A DNA stretch of 42,888 bases, taken from positions 1-42,888 of the forward strand of contig JAJFJS010000102.1 of NCBI GenBank assembly GCA_021773815.1, in the 5' to 3' direction. Every line of letters begins with the position of its first letter. The stretch's first letter is position 1. The DNA is from Gammaproteobacteria bacterium (GTDB lineage: Bacteria > Pseudomonadota > Gammaproteobacteria > Steroidobacterales > GCA-2729495). Under the pieces are notes generated by a model. That model had not been told where the DNA came from and did no database searches. It saw only the letters and a program-made list of their open reading frames with translations. A program made the position numbers and the translations under genes. Positions 1 to 7,032 of the stretch are shown piece after piece.

Positions 1-2
1 CG

Positions 3-353
3 GTGGTGAGGGTGGGCTTCCGCGTGGTTCTGTGGGTGTGGGCGGGGTTGGCCGCCGCTTTGCGGGGGGGGGGGGGGGGGGGGGCGAGGGGGGGCGTGAG
101 CGCGCGCTTCCACGGAGCGGGTATCTGTCATGCGGATCTGAACGCACACAACATTCAGATCGACTCCCGCGGCCGTTTATACCTGCTCGACTTCGATCGT
201 GGCCGGATCATGGCCGGACCCGGCGATTGGACGCGGCGCAATCTCGAGCGTCTGCGGCGGTCGCTGGACAAACTGCTCGGTCAGGGCGTGATCCGCTTCG
301 ACGATGCGGACTGGACGGCGCTGCTCGAGGGCTATCGCCAGACGCCGGCCTAG
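3..353 (+). CDS. kdkA: 3-deoxy-D-manno-octulosonic acid kinase, C-terminal fragment
   Basis: KdkA phosphorylates the Kdo residue of lipid A-Kdo using ATP at the inner membrane during LPS core assembly. Only the C-terminal part, about 84 residues from position 102, is credible. It contains the catalytic-loop motif HADLNAHN and the metal-binding LLDFDRGR of the KdkA/WaaP kinase-like fold. Full KdkA is about 230-250 residues, so the N-terminal lobe lies outside the window or is lost. The first 33 translated residues run through a poly-G tract and are unreliable; the true start is not in the window. The gene ends 4 bp from the convergent lipid A acyltransferase, so two LPS genes sit side by side. 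I am sure of the family but cannot say whether the gene is intact. Confidence 0.8.
   Translation: MVRVGFRVVLWVWAGLAAALRGGGGGGARGGVSARFHGAGICHADLNAHNIQIDSRGRLYLLDFDRGRIMAGPGDWTRRNLERLRRSLDKLLGQGVIRFDDADWTALLEGYRQTPA
64..84. other. 21-base G homopolymer, probably low-quality contig end
   Basis: Twenty-one consecutive G residues, followed after three bases by seven more (88-94). The preceding bases are also unusually G-rich and do not encode recognisable KdkA sequence. This looks like a sequencing or assembly artefact at a contig edge, such as a signal-dropout poly-G, rather than biology. Clear kinase homology starts only around position 102. Confidence 0.6.
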
Positions 354-357
354 TCGG

Positions 358-1332
358 TCAGCTATCCCGGTACGGATCCGGGTATGGAGCGGGTCGATTC
401 TTGAAGCGGCGATGCACCCAGTAATATTGCTCCGGGGCCTGGCGGATCCATTGCGCCAGCAGGGCGTTGACGCGCGCCGCATCGGCGGCCGGATCGTCGC
501 TCGGAAAACCCTCCAGCGCCGGCAGAAATTCACATGCGTAACCGCTGCCGTCGGCCAGCCGGCGCGGGTAGAACGGCACGACGCGTGCCTTGCCCATCCG
601 TGCGATATGGCTCAGCGCCGCATTGGTCATGGCCGGTTCGCCGAAAAACGGCACGAGTTCGGCATAGGCGCGGTCGTAGCTCTGGTCGGACGCATACCAG
701 ACCGGCCAGCCGCTCCTGAGCAGGCGAATCATCTGGCGTAAGCCGGACTTGGGGATCAATGCCGAGCCGGCCTGGCGGCGGGCTCGGCGCAGCAACTGGT
801 CGATCAGTGGGTTCTTGAGGGGCCGGTACATCGCCGCGGTATCCGGAATATGGTTCCGGGCCACCCGGCCGGTCAGTTCGACCGCCGGGAAGTGGCCGCT
901 CAGCACGATGACGCCGTGGCCCTGTTCGAGCGGCCGCGTCAGGTTGTCGATTCCCTTGAACGTGACGAGCCCGGCGACGCGCGCATCGCCGGCCCACAGC
1001 GCCAGCCCGATCTCGAATATCGAGCAGCCGAGCGAACCGAGATGGTCGCGCAGCAGCTGCTGCAGCGCCGGCTCGTCGAGTTCGGGGAAGCACAGGCGCA
1101 GGTTGATCTCGGCGATGCGCCGGCGTCTCGGCGCGACGGCAAACGCCAGCCGGCCGAGTCGACGACCGATGGCCATCTGCACCCGATACGGCAGCACGAC
1201 CATGAGCCGCAGTGCGCCCAGGCCGACCCACAGGCCCCAGAAACGCGGCTGCCAGAACCGGTACAGCGGGATGTAATCCGATTCGCCGGTGTCCGGCGTA
1301 TGATCTTTTGAGGCGCGCGCTGTTGAATTCAT
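358..1332 (-). CDS. LpxL/HtrB-family lipid A acyltransferase
   Basis: A 324-residue protein of the lysophospholipid/lipid A acyltransferase family, which transfers a secondary acyl chain from acyl-ACP onto Kdo2-lipid IVA at the inner membrane. The catalytic HX4E motif is visible as H147-FPAV-E152 within SGHFPAVEL. It is followed by the family motif MYRPLKNP and the C-terminal WVHRRFK. A hydrophobic segment near residues 35-50 would anchor the protein. E. coli LpxL is 306 residues, so this is full length. The ATG at 1332 lies 50 bp from the divergent htpX start, and the two genes share that intergenic region. The convergent neighbour kdkA acts on the same molecule. LpxL, LpxM and LpxP paralogues cannot be told apart by eye, so I give no symbol. 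Confidence 0.85.
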   Translation of the reverse strand: MNSTARASKDHTPDTGESDYIPLYRFWQPRFWGLWVGLGALRLMVVLPYRVQMAIGRRLGRLAFAVAPRRRRIAEINLRLCFPELDEPALQQLLRDHLGSLGCSIFEIGLALWAGDARVAGLVTFKGIDNLTRPLEQGHGVIVLSGHFPAVELTGRVARNHIPDTAAMYRPLKNPLIDQLLRRARRQAGSALIPKSGLRQMIRLLRSGWPVWYASDQSYDRAYAELVPFFGEPAMTNAALSHIARMGKARVVPFYPRRLADGSGYACEFLPALEGFPSDDPAADAARVNALLAQWIRQAPEQYYWVHRRFKNRPAPYPDPYRDS

Positions 1333-1351
1333 CGTCCTGAGCCCCGATTTA
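1322..1351 (+). promoter_or_regulatory. Sigma-32-like heat-shock promoter of htpX
   Basis: GTTGAA (1322-1327), a 14-bp spacer and CCCCGATTTA (1342-1351) fit the sigma-32 pattern CTTGAA-N13-15-CCCCATnT, with an extra G in the -10. The -10 overlaps a perfect inverted repeat CCCGAT-TT-ATCGGG (1343-1356), which could be a separate operator. The predicted transcript would start about 25 nt before the htpX ATG. In E. coli htpX belongs to the heat-shock response. The -35 overlaps the start codon region of the divergent acyltransferase gene. Confidence 0.5.
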
Positions 1352-1382
1352 TCGGGTTTGGCCTGTCATCCGGAGAGTCGAG

Positions 1383-2267
1383 ATGAAAAGGATATTACTG
1401 TTTCTGGCGACTAACGTCGCAGTACTCGCGGTACTGGCCATCGTCACGAGGGTTTTCGGCCTTGACGGATACCTTGAGGCGGAGGGCGGCATCGACCTGA
1501 AGAGCCTGCTGATCTATTCGGCGATCATCGGCTTCACCGGGTCGCTGATCTCGCTGGCCGCGTCGAAAATGATCGCCAAATCCACGACCGGCGCCCGGGT
1601 CATCGTCCAGCCGGCCAACAGCACGGAGTCCTGGCTGGTGGCGGCCGTGCAGAAGCACGCCACGCGTGCGGGCATCGGGATGCCGGAAGTCGCGATTTTC
1701 GATTCGCCGGAACCGAATGCGTTCGCGACCGGCGCCCGGCGCAACAGCGCGCTCGTTGCGGTCAGCACGGGGCTGCTGCAGAACATGCGCCAGAATGAAG
1801 TCGATGCGGTCCTGGCGCATGAAGTGGCGCATATCGCCAACGGCGACATGGTCACGATGACGCTGATTCAGGGTGTCATTAACACCTTCGTTATTTTCCT
1901 GTCGCGACTGGTCGGCTTCTTCGTCGACCGGGTCATCCTGAAGAACGACCGCGGGGCCGGTATCGGCTTTTTCGTGACATCGTTGGTCGCGCAGATCGTC
2001 CTCGGCTTTCTCGCGAGCAGCATCGTCATGTGGTTCTCGCGGCGGCGTGAATTTCGCGCCGATGCCGGTGGGGCCGAGATGGCCGGTACGCCGAACATGG
2101 TTGCGGCGCTGGAGCGGCTGCAAGCCGCGCATCAGCCGGCACAACTGCCGGCGCAGCTCAAGGCGTTCGGTATTGCGGGCGGGGCGCCGTCGGGTTGGCG
2201 GCGCCTGTTCATGTCCCATCCGCCGCTCGCAGAGCGAATTGCCGCATTGCGCGCGCGTTCACACTGA
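1383..2267 (+). CDS. htpX: Membrane-bound zinc metalloprotease HtpX
   Basis: HtpX is an inner-membrane M48 metallopeptidase that cuts misfolded membrane proteins alongside FtsH. The 294-residue product matches the family length (E. coli 293). Two N-terminal transmembrane segments (about 4-24 and 40-60) precede the cytoplasmic catalytic domain. The zinc site is H146-E-V-A-H150 with the third ligand E223 in the motif RREFRAD. Two further hydrophobic stretches (about 163-180 and 195-215) lie between them. The C-terminal [10 protein letters not shown] is typical. The ATG is supported by GGAGAG at 1372-1377, five bases upstream. A sigma-32-like promoter lies just upstream. The gene is divergent from the lipid A acyltransferase and is followed by a hairpin repeat element. 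Confidence 0.95.
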   Translation: MKRILLFLATNVAVLAVLAIVTRVFGLDGYLEAEGGIDLKSLLIYSAIIGFTGSLISLAASKMIAKSTTGARVIVQPANSTESWLVAAVQKHATRAGIGMPEVAIFDSPEPNAFATGARRNSALVAVSTGLLQNMRQNEVDAVLAHEVAHIANGDMVTMTLIQGVINTFVIFLSRLVGFFVDRVILKNDRGAGIGFFVTSLVAQIVLGFLASSIVMWFSRRREFRADAGGAEMAGTPNMVAALERLQAAHQPAQLPAQLKAFGIAGGAPSGWRRLFMSHPPLAERIAALRARSH

Positions 2268-2355
2268 TTCCGATGCCGGGAGGACGCCGTAACGGTTGTC
2301 GATGACGCGGAGCCACGGTGTTCGAGCGACCGGCATCTGCAATGGCGACAGTGGC

Positions 2356-2467
2356 GGCCGATGGCGTGACCGGGTTCGGAGGAACACGCCGTGAATACGT
2401 CCATGTAGGCTTGGGGCCGCCATCCCTGGCGGCCACAGTTCCCCCGAACCCGGTCACGCCATCGGCC
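2356..2467. repeat. Structured hairpin repeat element, copy 1
   Basis: The outer arms 2356-2385 and 2438-2467 are complementary over 30 bp with a single mismatch (2380 against 2443). They enclose a 52-nt core (2386-2437) that begins ACGCCGTGAATACGTCC and ends in GGCCACA. Inside the core, GGCCGCCA-TCCC-TGGCGGCC (2415-2434) forms a perfect 8-bp hairpin with a 4-nt loop. A second copy at 38981-39090 has a core of identical length, with different but again self-complementary arms and inner stem. The element lies between htpX and the M14 lipoprotein gene, which converge on it, so it could act as a two-way terminator. No T-run follows either side. Confidence 0.85.
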
Positions 2468-2511
2468 TTGGTGCATATCGTGGTACGCAGTCTGCGCGGC
2501 GGTGGGCGTGA

Positions 2512-3933
2512 CTATTCTTCGGACGCCTCTTCGAGCTCGCTCGGCGGTGCGGCGGGCGCATCCGGCGGTTGCTTTGCGCTGGGCGCCGGCTCAGCAGTCA
2601 GCGGGACGAGTTCTGCATTCCAGTCGAGCGACAGTCCGGTGGGATCCGTCGGCGGTCCGGCCGTCTCGATGCCGATCCGGAACGCGGCAAAGCCCGGCAT
2701 CACGACCTGGTTGAGCGCCATGCCGAGGATCCGGCCCTTCTCTGGTGAATACATCAGGTTCTGTTCATTGGTGATCGGGTCGGTGACCGTGCCGAGCACG
2801 TCACCCGGCGCGACTTCCTGACCCAGCCGCACGACCGAAAACAGGATGCCGCCATGATCGGCACGGACCCAGGTTGATTCGTAAATTACCGGCGCCGGCG
2901 GGGCGAGCAACTGCACCCGGTGCAGCATATCCAGCGTATTGAGGAGCCGGAACACGCCATTGACGCCCTGGGTGACCTTCTTGGTTTGCAGGCGCAACGG
3001 TTCGCCGGCCTCGAGCGTGATGCTCGGAATGCCGGCATCGGTGGCCGCGCGCCGCAGCGTGCCCGGCGCGGCAACACTGTGCAGCACCGCGATGCTGCCG
3101 AAGCCGAGCGTCAGTTCTTTGATCCGCGAATAACGCAGGTCGGCTCTGAGTTGCGGCAGGTTCGTGCGGTAAAACGACCCGGTGTGCAGGTCGACGAGTG
3201 CGTCACAGCGGCGAATGATTTCCTCGAACAGCGAATAGGCAATGCGTGCGGCCGAGCTGCCCAACGGATTGCCGGGAAAATAACGGTTCAGGTCACGCCG
3301 ATCCGGCAGATAGCGGGAGCCGCGCCGGAAGCCCTGCAGGTTGACGATCGGCACGCCGATCACCGCACCGCTGAGTTTTTCCGGGTCCAGGTCATGGAGT
3401 ACGCGGCGCACCATTTCGATGCCGTTCAGCTCGTCGCCGTGTATCGCGGCCGTCAGGCACAGCGTCGGGCCTTGCTGGCGCCCGTTGACGACGAGCACCG
3501 GCGTTTCGGTCGACACGCCCTCGAAGATCTCGCTTGCGGACCACATGAGTCTTTGTGACGTGCCCGGCGGCACGGCCTGCCCGAGCAGCACGAGATCGCC
3601 GCCATTATCCGGGCTGTCATCTGCGCGGTCATCGTCTCCGTCAGCGGGCGGCGCCGCTGCGGGCATCGGCAGGGCCGGGGTCGGGGTATCGAAGGCCGGT
3701 GCTGCGGGCACTGGTGCCGGCGCGGCGGGTAATTCGTTGGTCTCGACCGGGGCCGGAGTCGGTGACTCGGTCTGTACCGCGGGTTCGGACTCGGGCGGCG
3801 GGGTCGGGACTTGCCGGGCGCGCAACGCCCGGGATGCCGGTGAGGGGTCGCATCCCGCCAACAGCAGGGTGAGCAGGCACGCGGCCGTGATTCGGGCATG
3901 CTGCGGAAGGTAACGTGGCGCGCTCGTGGGCAT
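2512..3933 (-). CDS. M14-type succinylglutamate desuccinylase/aspartoacylase-family lipoprotein
   Basis: A predicted 473-residue zinc amidohydrolase of the AstE/AspA (M14) family; its substrate is unknown. The start at 3933 is preferred over in-frame upstream starts because it gives a lipoprotein signal peptide with lipobox LLAGC (C28). A long Pro/Ala/Glu-rich linker (about 35-115) separates the anchor from the catalytic domain. Zinc ligands are H165 and E168 in HGDE plus H250 in DLHTG; E308 in LEAGEP fits the catalytic base. The C-terminal half contains a biotinyl-like beta region (about 345-425), as in related M14 proteins, and an acidic tail. No Asp follows lipid Cys-1, only DPS, where an Asp at +2 would argue for inner-membrane retention. 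That is inference. Upstream lies an unusual structured leader (3995-4082). Confidence 0.75.
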   Translation of the reverse strand: MPTSAPRYLPQHARITAACLLTLLLAGCDPSPASRALRARQVPTPPPESEPAVQTESPTPAPVETNELPAAPAPVPAAPAFDTPTPALPMPAAAPPADGDDDRADDSPDNGGDLVLLGQAVPPGTSQRLMWSASEIFEGVSTETPVLVVNGRQQGPTLCLTAAIHGDELNGIEMVRRVLHDLDPEKLSGAVIGVPIVNLQGFRRGSRYLPDRRDLNRYFPGNPLGSSAARIAYSLFEEIIRRCDALVDLHTGSFYRTNLPQLRADLRYSRIKELTLGFGSIAVLHSVAAPGTLRRAATDAGIPSITLEAGEPLRLQTKKVTQGVNGVFRLLNTLDMLHRVQLLAPPAPVIYESTWVRADHGGILFSVVRLGQEVAPGDVLGTVTDPITNEQNLMYSPEKGRILGMALNQVVMPGFAAFRIGIETAGPPTDPTGLSLDWNAELVPLTAEPAPSAKQPPDAPAAPPSELEEASEE

Positions 3934-4055
3934 CTCGACTTGATTCCGGGCCGCAAAGCCGGTTAATTTTAATCCCAGAAAGTTGCCGGAACTCCCCGAA
4001 AAACCTGACGTTTCAGGGGGGCAGCGACAGTAGCAGGTTTTACCTGTCAAAAGAA

Positions 4056-4082
4056 AGACCTGCGTCATACGGGCGCAGGTCT
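4056..4082 (-). terminator. Terminator-like hairpin in the leader of the M14 lipoprotein gene
   Basis: A perfect 9-bp inverted repeat, AGACCTGCG (4056-4064) and CGCAGGTCT (4074-4082), with a 9-nt loop. Read on the minus strand it is followed by TTTCTTTT, the form of an intrinsic terminator. Since it sits 123 bp upstream of the M14 start and no minus-strand gene lies above it, it could end a small RNA or attenuate the M14 transcript. A second short hairpin followed by T5 (CCTGA-AACG-TCAGG-TTTTT, minus strand, about 3998-4016) lies closer to the gene. Confidence 0.45.
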
Positions 4083-4152
4083 GCACACTATCGCAAACGG
4101 TATTGTAATTATGTGAAGCGGGTTCAACGCCCGCGCATGGCCGCGTCTATAT

Positions 4153-4171
4153 GCTGCTCAGACGGAGCAGC
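4153..4171 (+). promoter_or_regulatory. Leader hairpin upstream of mltD
   Basis: GCTGCTC (4153-4159), loop AGACG, GAGCAGC (4165-4171): a perfect 7-bp stem 57 bp before the mltD start. A second hairpin, GCGGG/CCCGC (4118-4122 and 4130-4134), lies just upstream. Together they suggest a folded 5' leader. No known riboswitch is recognised. Confidence 0.3.
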
Positions 4172-4227
4172 CGCCGCCATGCGGTCGGGCTGCACCGGCC
4201 ATTGACGGAAAGGATGCTGAGGACCCG

Positions 4228-6351
4228 ATGTCATTTATACGCCTGGTTTGTGGGTCGGTCATGCTCTTGTTGGCCTTGTCTGCCGCTGCTGCTCTGCCGC
4301 GACCCGCGGGCCTGGAGCCGGAGATCCGATTCTGGACCCGGGTGTTTGCCGAGGTGCCGTCACAACAGGCGCTGATCCACGATAACCGGCGCCTCGACAT
4401 CATCTATGCCCGGATCGATGTGCCCGACAGCGGCGACCCTGCGGGCAAGCGCCGCGTGTCCGAGCAGGCGCGCAAGAAATACGAGGCGATTCTGCGGACG
4501 CTGGCCGGCGGCAAGCGTGACGGCCTGACCGCCGAGCAGGCACGCGTGCTCGCGCTGTGGCCGGCCGATGTCGGCAACGATGAATTGCGTCGTGCCGCCG
4601 GACGCGTTCGTTTTCAGCAGGGGCTGGCCGACGGCTTCCGTGCCGGGCTGATTCGCTCGGGTCGGTGGGAGGCGCACATCCTCGATAGCCTGCGTGCGGC
4701 CGGCGTGCCCGAGGCGCTCGCGGCGTTGCCCCATGTCGAATCTTCTTATAACCCCGCTGCGCGTTCTCATGTCGGTGCTGCCGGGCTGTGGCAGTTTACG
4801 CGCTCGACCGGGCGCCGCTTTATGCAAATCGATCATGTCGTTGATGAGCGGCGCGATCCCTATCGGTCGAGCGAAGCTGCTGCGGCGTTACTGCAATACA
4901 ATTATTCGATTCTGAAATCCTGGCCGCTGGCGATCACCGCATACAACCACGGCGTTGCGGGCATGCGGCGTGCCGTCCGCACGACCGGCAGCGACGATAT
5001 CGAAACGATCGTGCGGCAATACAAGGGGCGCGCTTTCGGCTTTGCGTCCCGTAATTTCTATGTTGCCTTCCTGGCGGCGCACGACGTCGCCGAGCAGGCG
5101 ACCGAGCATTTCGGGCCGCTGGAAAAAGACTCGCCCGAACGTGTCGCGGTCGTGACGCTGCCCGATTATGTGAGCGCATCGTCGCTGGCGGCGGCGTTCG
5201 ATCTTCCGCAACGCACGCTGCGGAGTTATAACCCGGCGTTGCTCGACTCGATCTGGTCTGGCCTGAAATACGTGCCGAAGGGGTTCGCGTTGCGGCTCCC
5301 GGCCGACCGGCTCGCAGCGCCGGCGGCGGGACTGCTGGCCGCGATTCCGGCCGACCGACGCTTTCGCCGGCAGACACCGGACCTCGAACACAAGGTTCGG
5401 CGCGGCGACAGCCTGTCGGTGATTGCCGCCCGTTACGACACGACCGTGTCGGAGTTGATGGCGATCAATCAACTCAAGAGCCGTCACCGGATTCGCGCTG
5501 GTCAGATGCTGCATCTGCCGTACCAGGGCGGACCGGGGGAGCGCGGGCCGGGACGGAGCGATCCGGTGCCGCCGGGAACGCAGACGTACACAGTGCGTAA
5601 CGGCGACACGCTGAGCCAGATCGCGCAGCGATCCGGTATCGCAGAACGCCGTTTGCGAGCGATGAATGACCTGACGGACGGCAACAGAATCTATGTCGGT
5701 CAGCGGTTACGCCTGGCGGAAGGGGCGGTCGCTGTGCCGCCACCTGCCGCGACCGCTGAACCGGCGGCCGCGGTTGCCGCCGTGGCGGCTGTAGATGTGG
5801 ATGCGGACACCGAAGCGGCCGCCACGACGATGCAGGGCGCTGACTCGGCCCTGCTGGCCGATCCGAGCGACTACCTCGTCGACAACGACCGGACGATCGA
5901 AATTCAGGCAGCGGAAACTCTCGGTCACTACGCGGATTGGCTGAATCTTCGCACGCAGCGGCTGCGTGATCTGAACGACTTTGCATTCCGGCAGCCGGTC
6001 GTCATCGGACGGCGCCTGCGGCTCGACCTCACTCGCGTCACGGCCGAGCAATTTACCGCGCGCCGGCTCGCGTATCACCGGGAGTTGCAGGAGGTGTTCT
6101 TCGCGCGTTATCGCATCGCCGCGACCGAGGTGCACGAATTCCGGCCCGGCGAATCGTTGTTCCTGCTGAGCCTGAATCGATACAAAGTGCCTGTCTGGCT
6201 GCTGCGACAGTACAACCCCGATCTTGATCTCGATCAGGTCCGGCCGGGCACGCCGATTGTCTTTCCGAAGATCGAACGTGCCGACGGCGACCACGCGCCC
6301 GCTGCGTCGGTTGCCGACGCCGGTGCGGCGGCCGGGGCGGTCGTCAATTGA
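4228..6351 (+). CDS. mltD: MltD-like membrane-bound lytic transglycosylase with multiple LysM repeats
   Basis: Cleaves the MurNAc-GlcNAc bond of peptidoglycan in the periplasm, leaving 1,6-anhydro-MurNAc. The 707-residue product starts with a signal peptide (MLLLALSAAAALP). It has no lipobox Cys, unlike E. coli MltD. The transglycosylase domain (about 150-290) has catalytic E171 in HVESSYNP, then GLWQF and AYNHG. Two clear LysM repeats follow (about 388-430 and 452-497) and two weaker LysM-like segments (about 549-600 and 634-683), with an Ala/Val-rich linker between. E. coli MltD has 452 residues, so the binding tail is unusually long. GAGGA (4219-4223) sets the start. The next gene encodes an L,D-transpeptidase-fold protein, and ampD, which recycles the 1,6-anhydro products, is also in the window. 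Confidence 0.9.
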   Translation: MSFIRLVCGSVMLLLALSAAAALPRPAGLEPEIRFWTRVFAEVPSQQALIHDNRRLDIIYARIDVPDSGDPAGKRRVSEQARKKYEAILRTLAGGKRDGLTAEQARVLALWPADVGNDELRRAAGRVRFQQGLADGFRAGLIRSGRWEAHILDSLRAAGVPEALAALPHVESSYNPAARSHVGAAGLWQFTRSTGRRFMQIDHVVDERRDPYRSSEAAAALLQYNYSILKSWPLAITAYNHGVAGMRRAVRTTGSDDIETIVRQYKGRAFGFASRNFYVAFLAAHDVAEQATEHFGPLEKDSPERVAVVTLPDYVSASSLAAAFDLPQRTLRSYNPALLDSIWSGLKYVPKGFALRLPADRLAAPAAGLLAAIPADRRFRRQTPDLEHKVRRGDSLSVIAARYDTTVSELMAINQLKSRHRIRAGQMLHLPYQGGPGERGPGRSDPVPPGTQTYTVRNGDTLSQIAQRSGIAERRLRAMNDLTDGNRIYVGQRLRLAEGAVAVPPPAATAEPAAAVAAVAAVDVDADTEAAATTMQGADSALLADPSDYLVDNDRTIEIQAAETLGHYADWLNLRTQRLRDLNDFAFRQPVVIGRRLRLDLTRVTAEQFTARRLAYHRELQEVFFARYRIAATEVHEFRPGESLFLLSLNRYKVPVWLLRQYNPDLDLDQVRPGTPIVFPKIERADGDHAPAASVADAGAAAGAVVN

Positions 6352-6429
6352 CGTCGGTATTCGCTACCGGGTCGCTTGCGCCGGTGCGCCCGATGAATTT
6401 ACTCTCGCCGGGTTGATTGTTGCCGAGCG

Positions 6430-6975
6430 ATGGTCGCCGTCTTGAGAAACATCAGGTTGTTCCGCCGTGTCCCGGTCTTGCATGTCCTTGCGTGGGGCAT
6501 CCTTGTTTGCGGCGCTCTCCTCGCCTGGCCGTGCGGCGCCGCGGAGGTCGAGATCGCCGACCGGGTCGTCGTTCACAAGTCCGCCCGGCAGATGTTGTTG
6601 TTGAAAGAAGATCGTGTGCTGCGCCGGATGGCTATCTCACTCGGCCTGCTGCCGGAGGGCGACAAAAAGGCGGAGGGTGATTTCCGCACGCCTGAAGGGG
6701 TCTACCGGCTTGAGAAACGCAATGCCGCCAGCGACTTTTTCCTGTCGATCCAGGTGTCGTATCCGAACCCGGGTGACATCAGTGAATCCATGGCGCTCGG
6801 CGTCGAGCCGGGCGGGCAGATCATGATTCACGGGCAGCCCAACAACCCGAAACACAGTCCGACTTATTATCGGCAGACCGACTGGACGGATGGCTGTATC
6901 GCGGTCTCCAATGCCGACATGGTCGACATCTGGCTCATGACATCGGCCGGCACACCCGTGGAAATCGTGCCCTGA
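6430..6975 (+). CDS. L,D-transpeptidase (YkuD) family protein
   Basis: A 181-residue exported protein with one YkuD catalytic domain. The family makes 3-3 peptidoglycan crosslinks or attaches proteins to peptidoglycan; some short members without a binding domain are murein amidases or endopeptidases such as DpaA. A signal peptide or anchor spans about 15-38. The active-site motif is H134 (IMIHGQPN) and C156 in DGCIAVSN, close to the usual SxGC(I/V)R. The Arg after the Cys motif is replaced here by Ala, as in the short YafK-type members. There is no LysM or other wall-binding domain. It follows mltD by 78 bp on the same strand, so co-expression is plausible. The ATG at 6430 has only a weak ribosome site (GAGCG). 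Confidence 0.8.
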   Translation: MVAVLRNIRLFRRVPVLHVLAWGILVCGALLAWPCGAAEVEIADRVVVHKSARQMLLLKEDRVLRRMAISLGLLPEGDKKAEGDFRTPEGVYRLEKRNAASDFFLSIQVSYPNPGDISESMALGVEPGGQIMIHGQPNNPKHSPTYYRQTDWTDGCIAVSNADMVDIWLMTSAGTPVEIVP

Positions 6976-7032
6976 GCGGGCGCGCCGGATTGCCATGTTG
7001 ACTTCGCGGTTTCCGGTCGGCGCCCTGTAGAC

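Noticed and set aside
2272-2337. GATGCCGG/CCGGCATC 8-bp inverted repeat (2272-2279 and 2330-2337) after htpX
   Set aside because: Short with a 50-nt spacer; expected by chance at this GC content.
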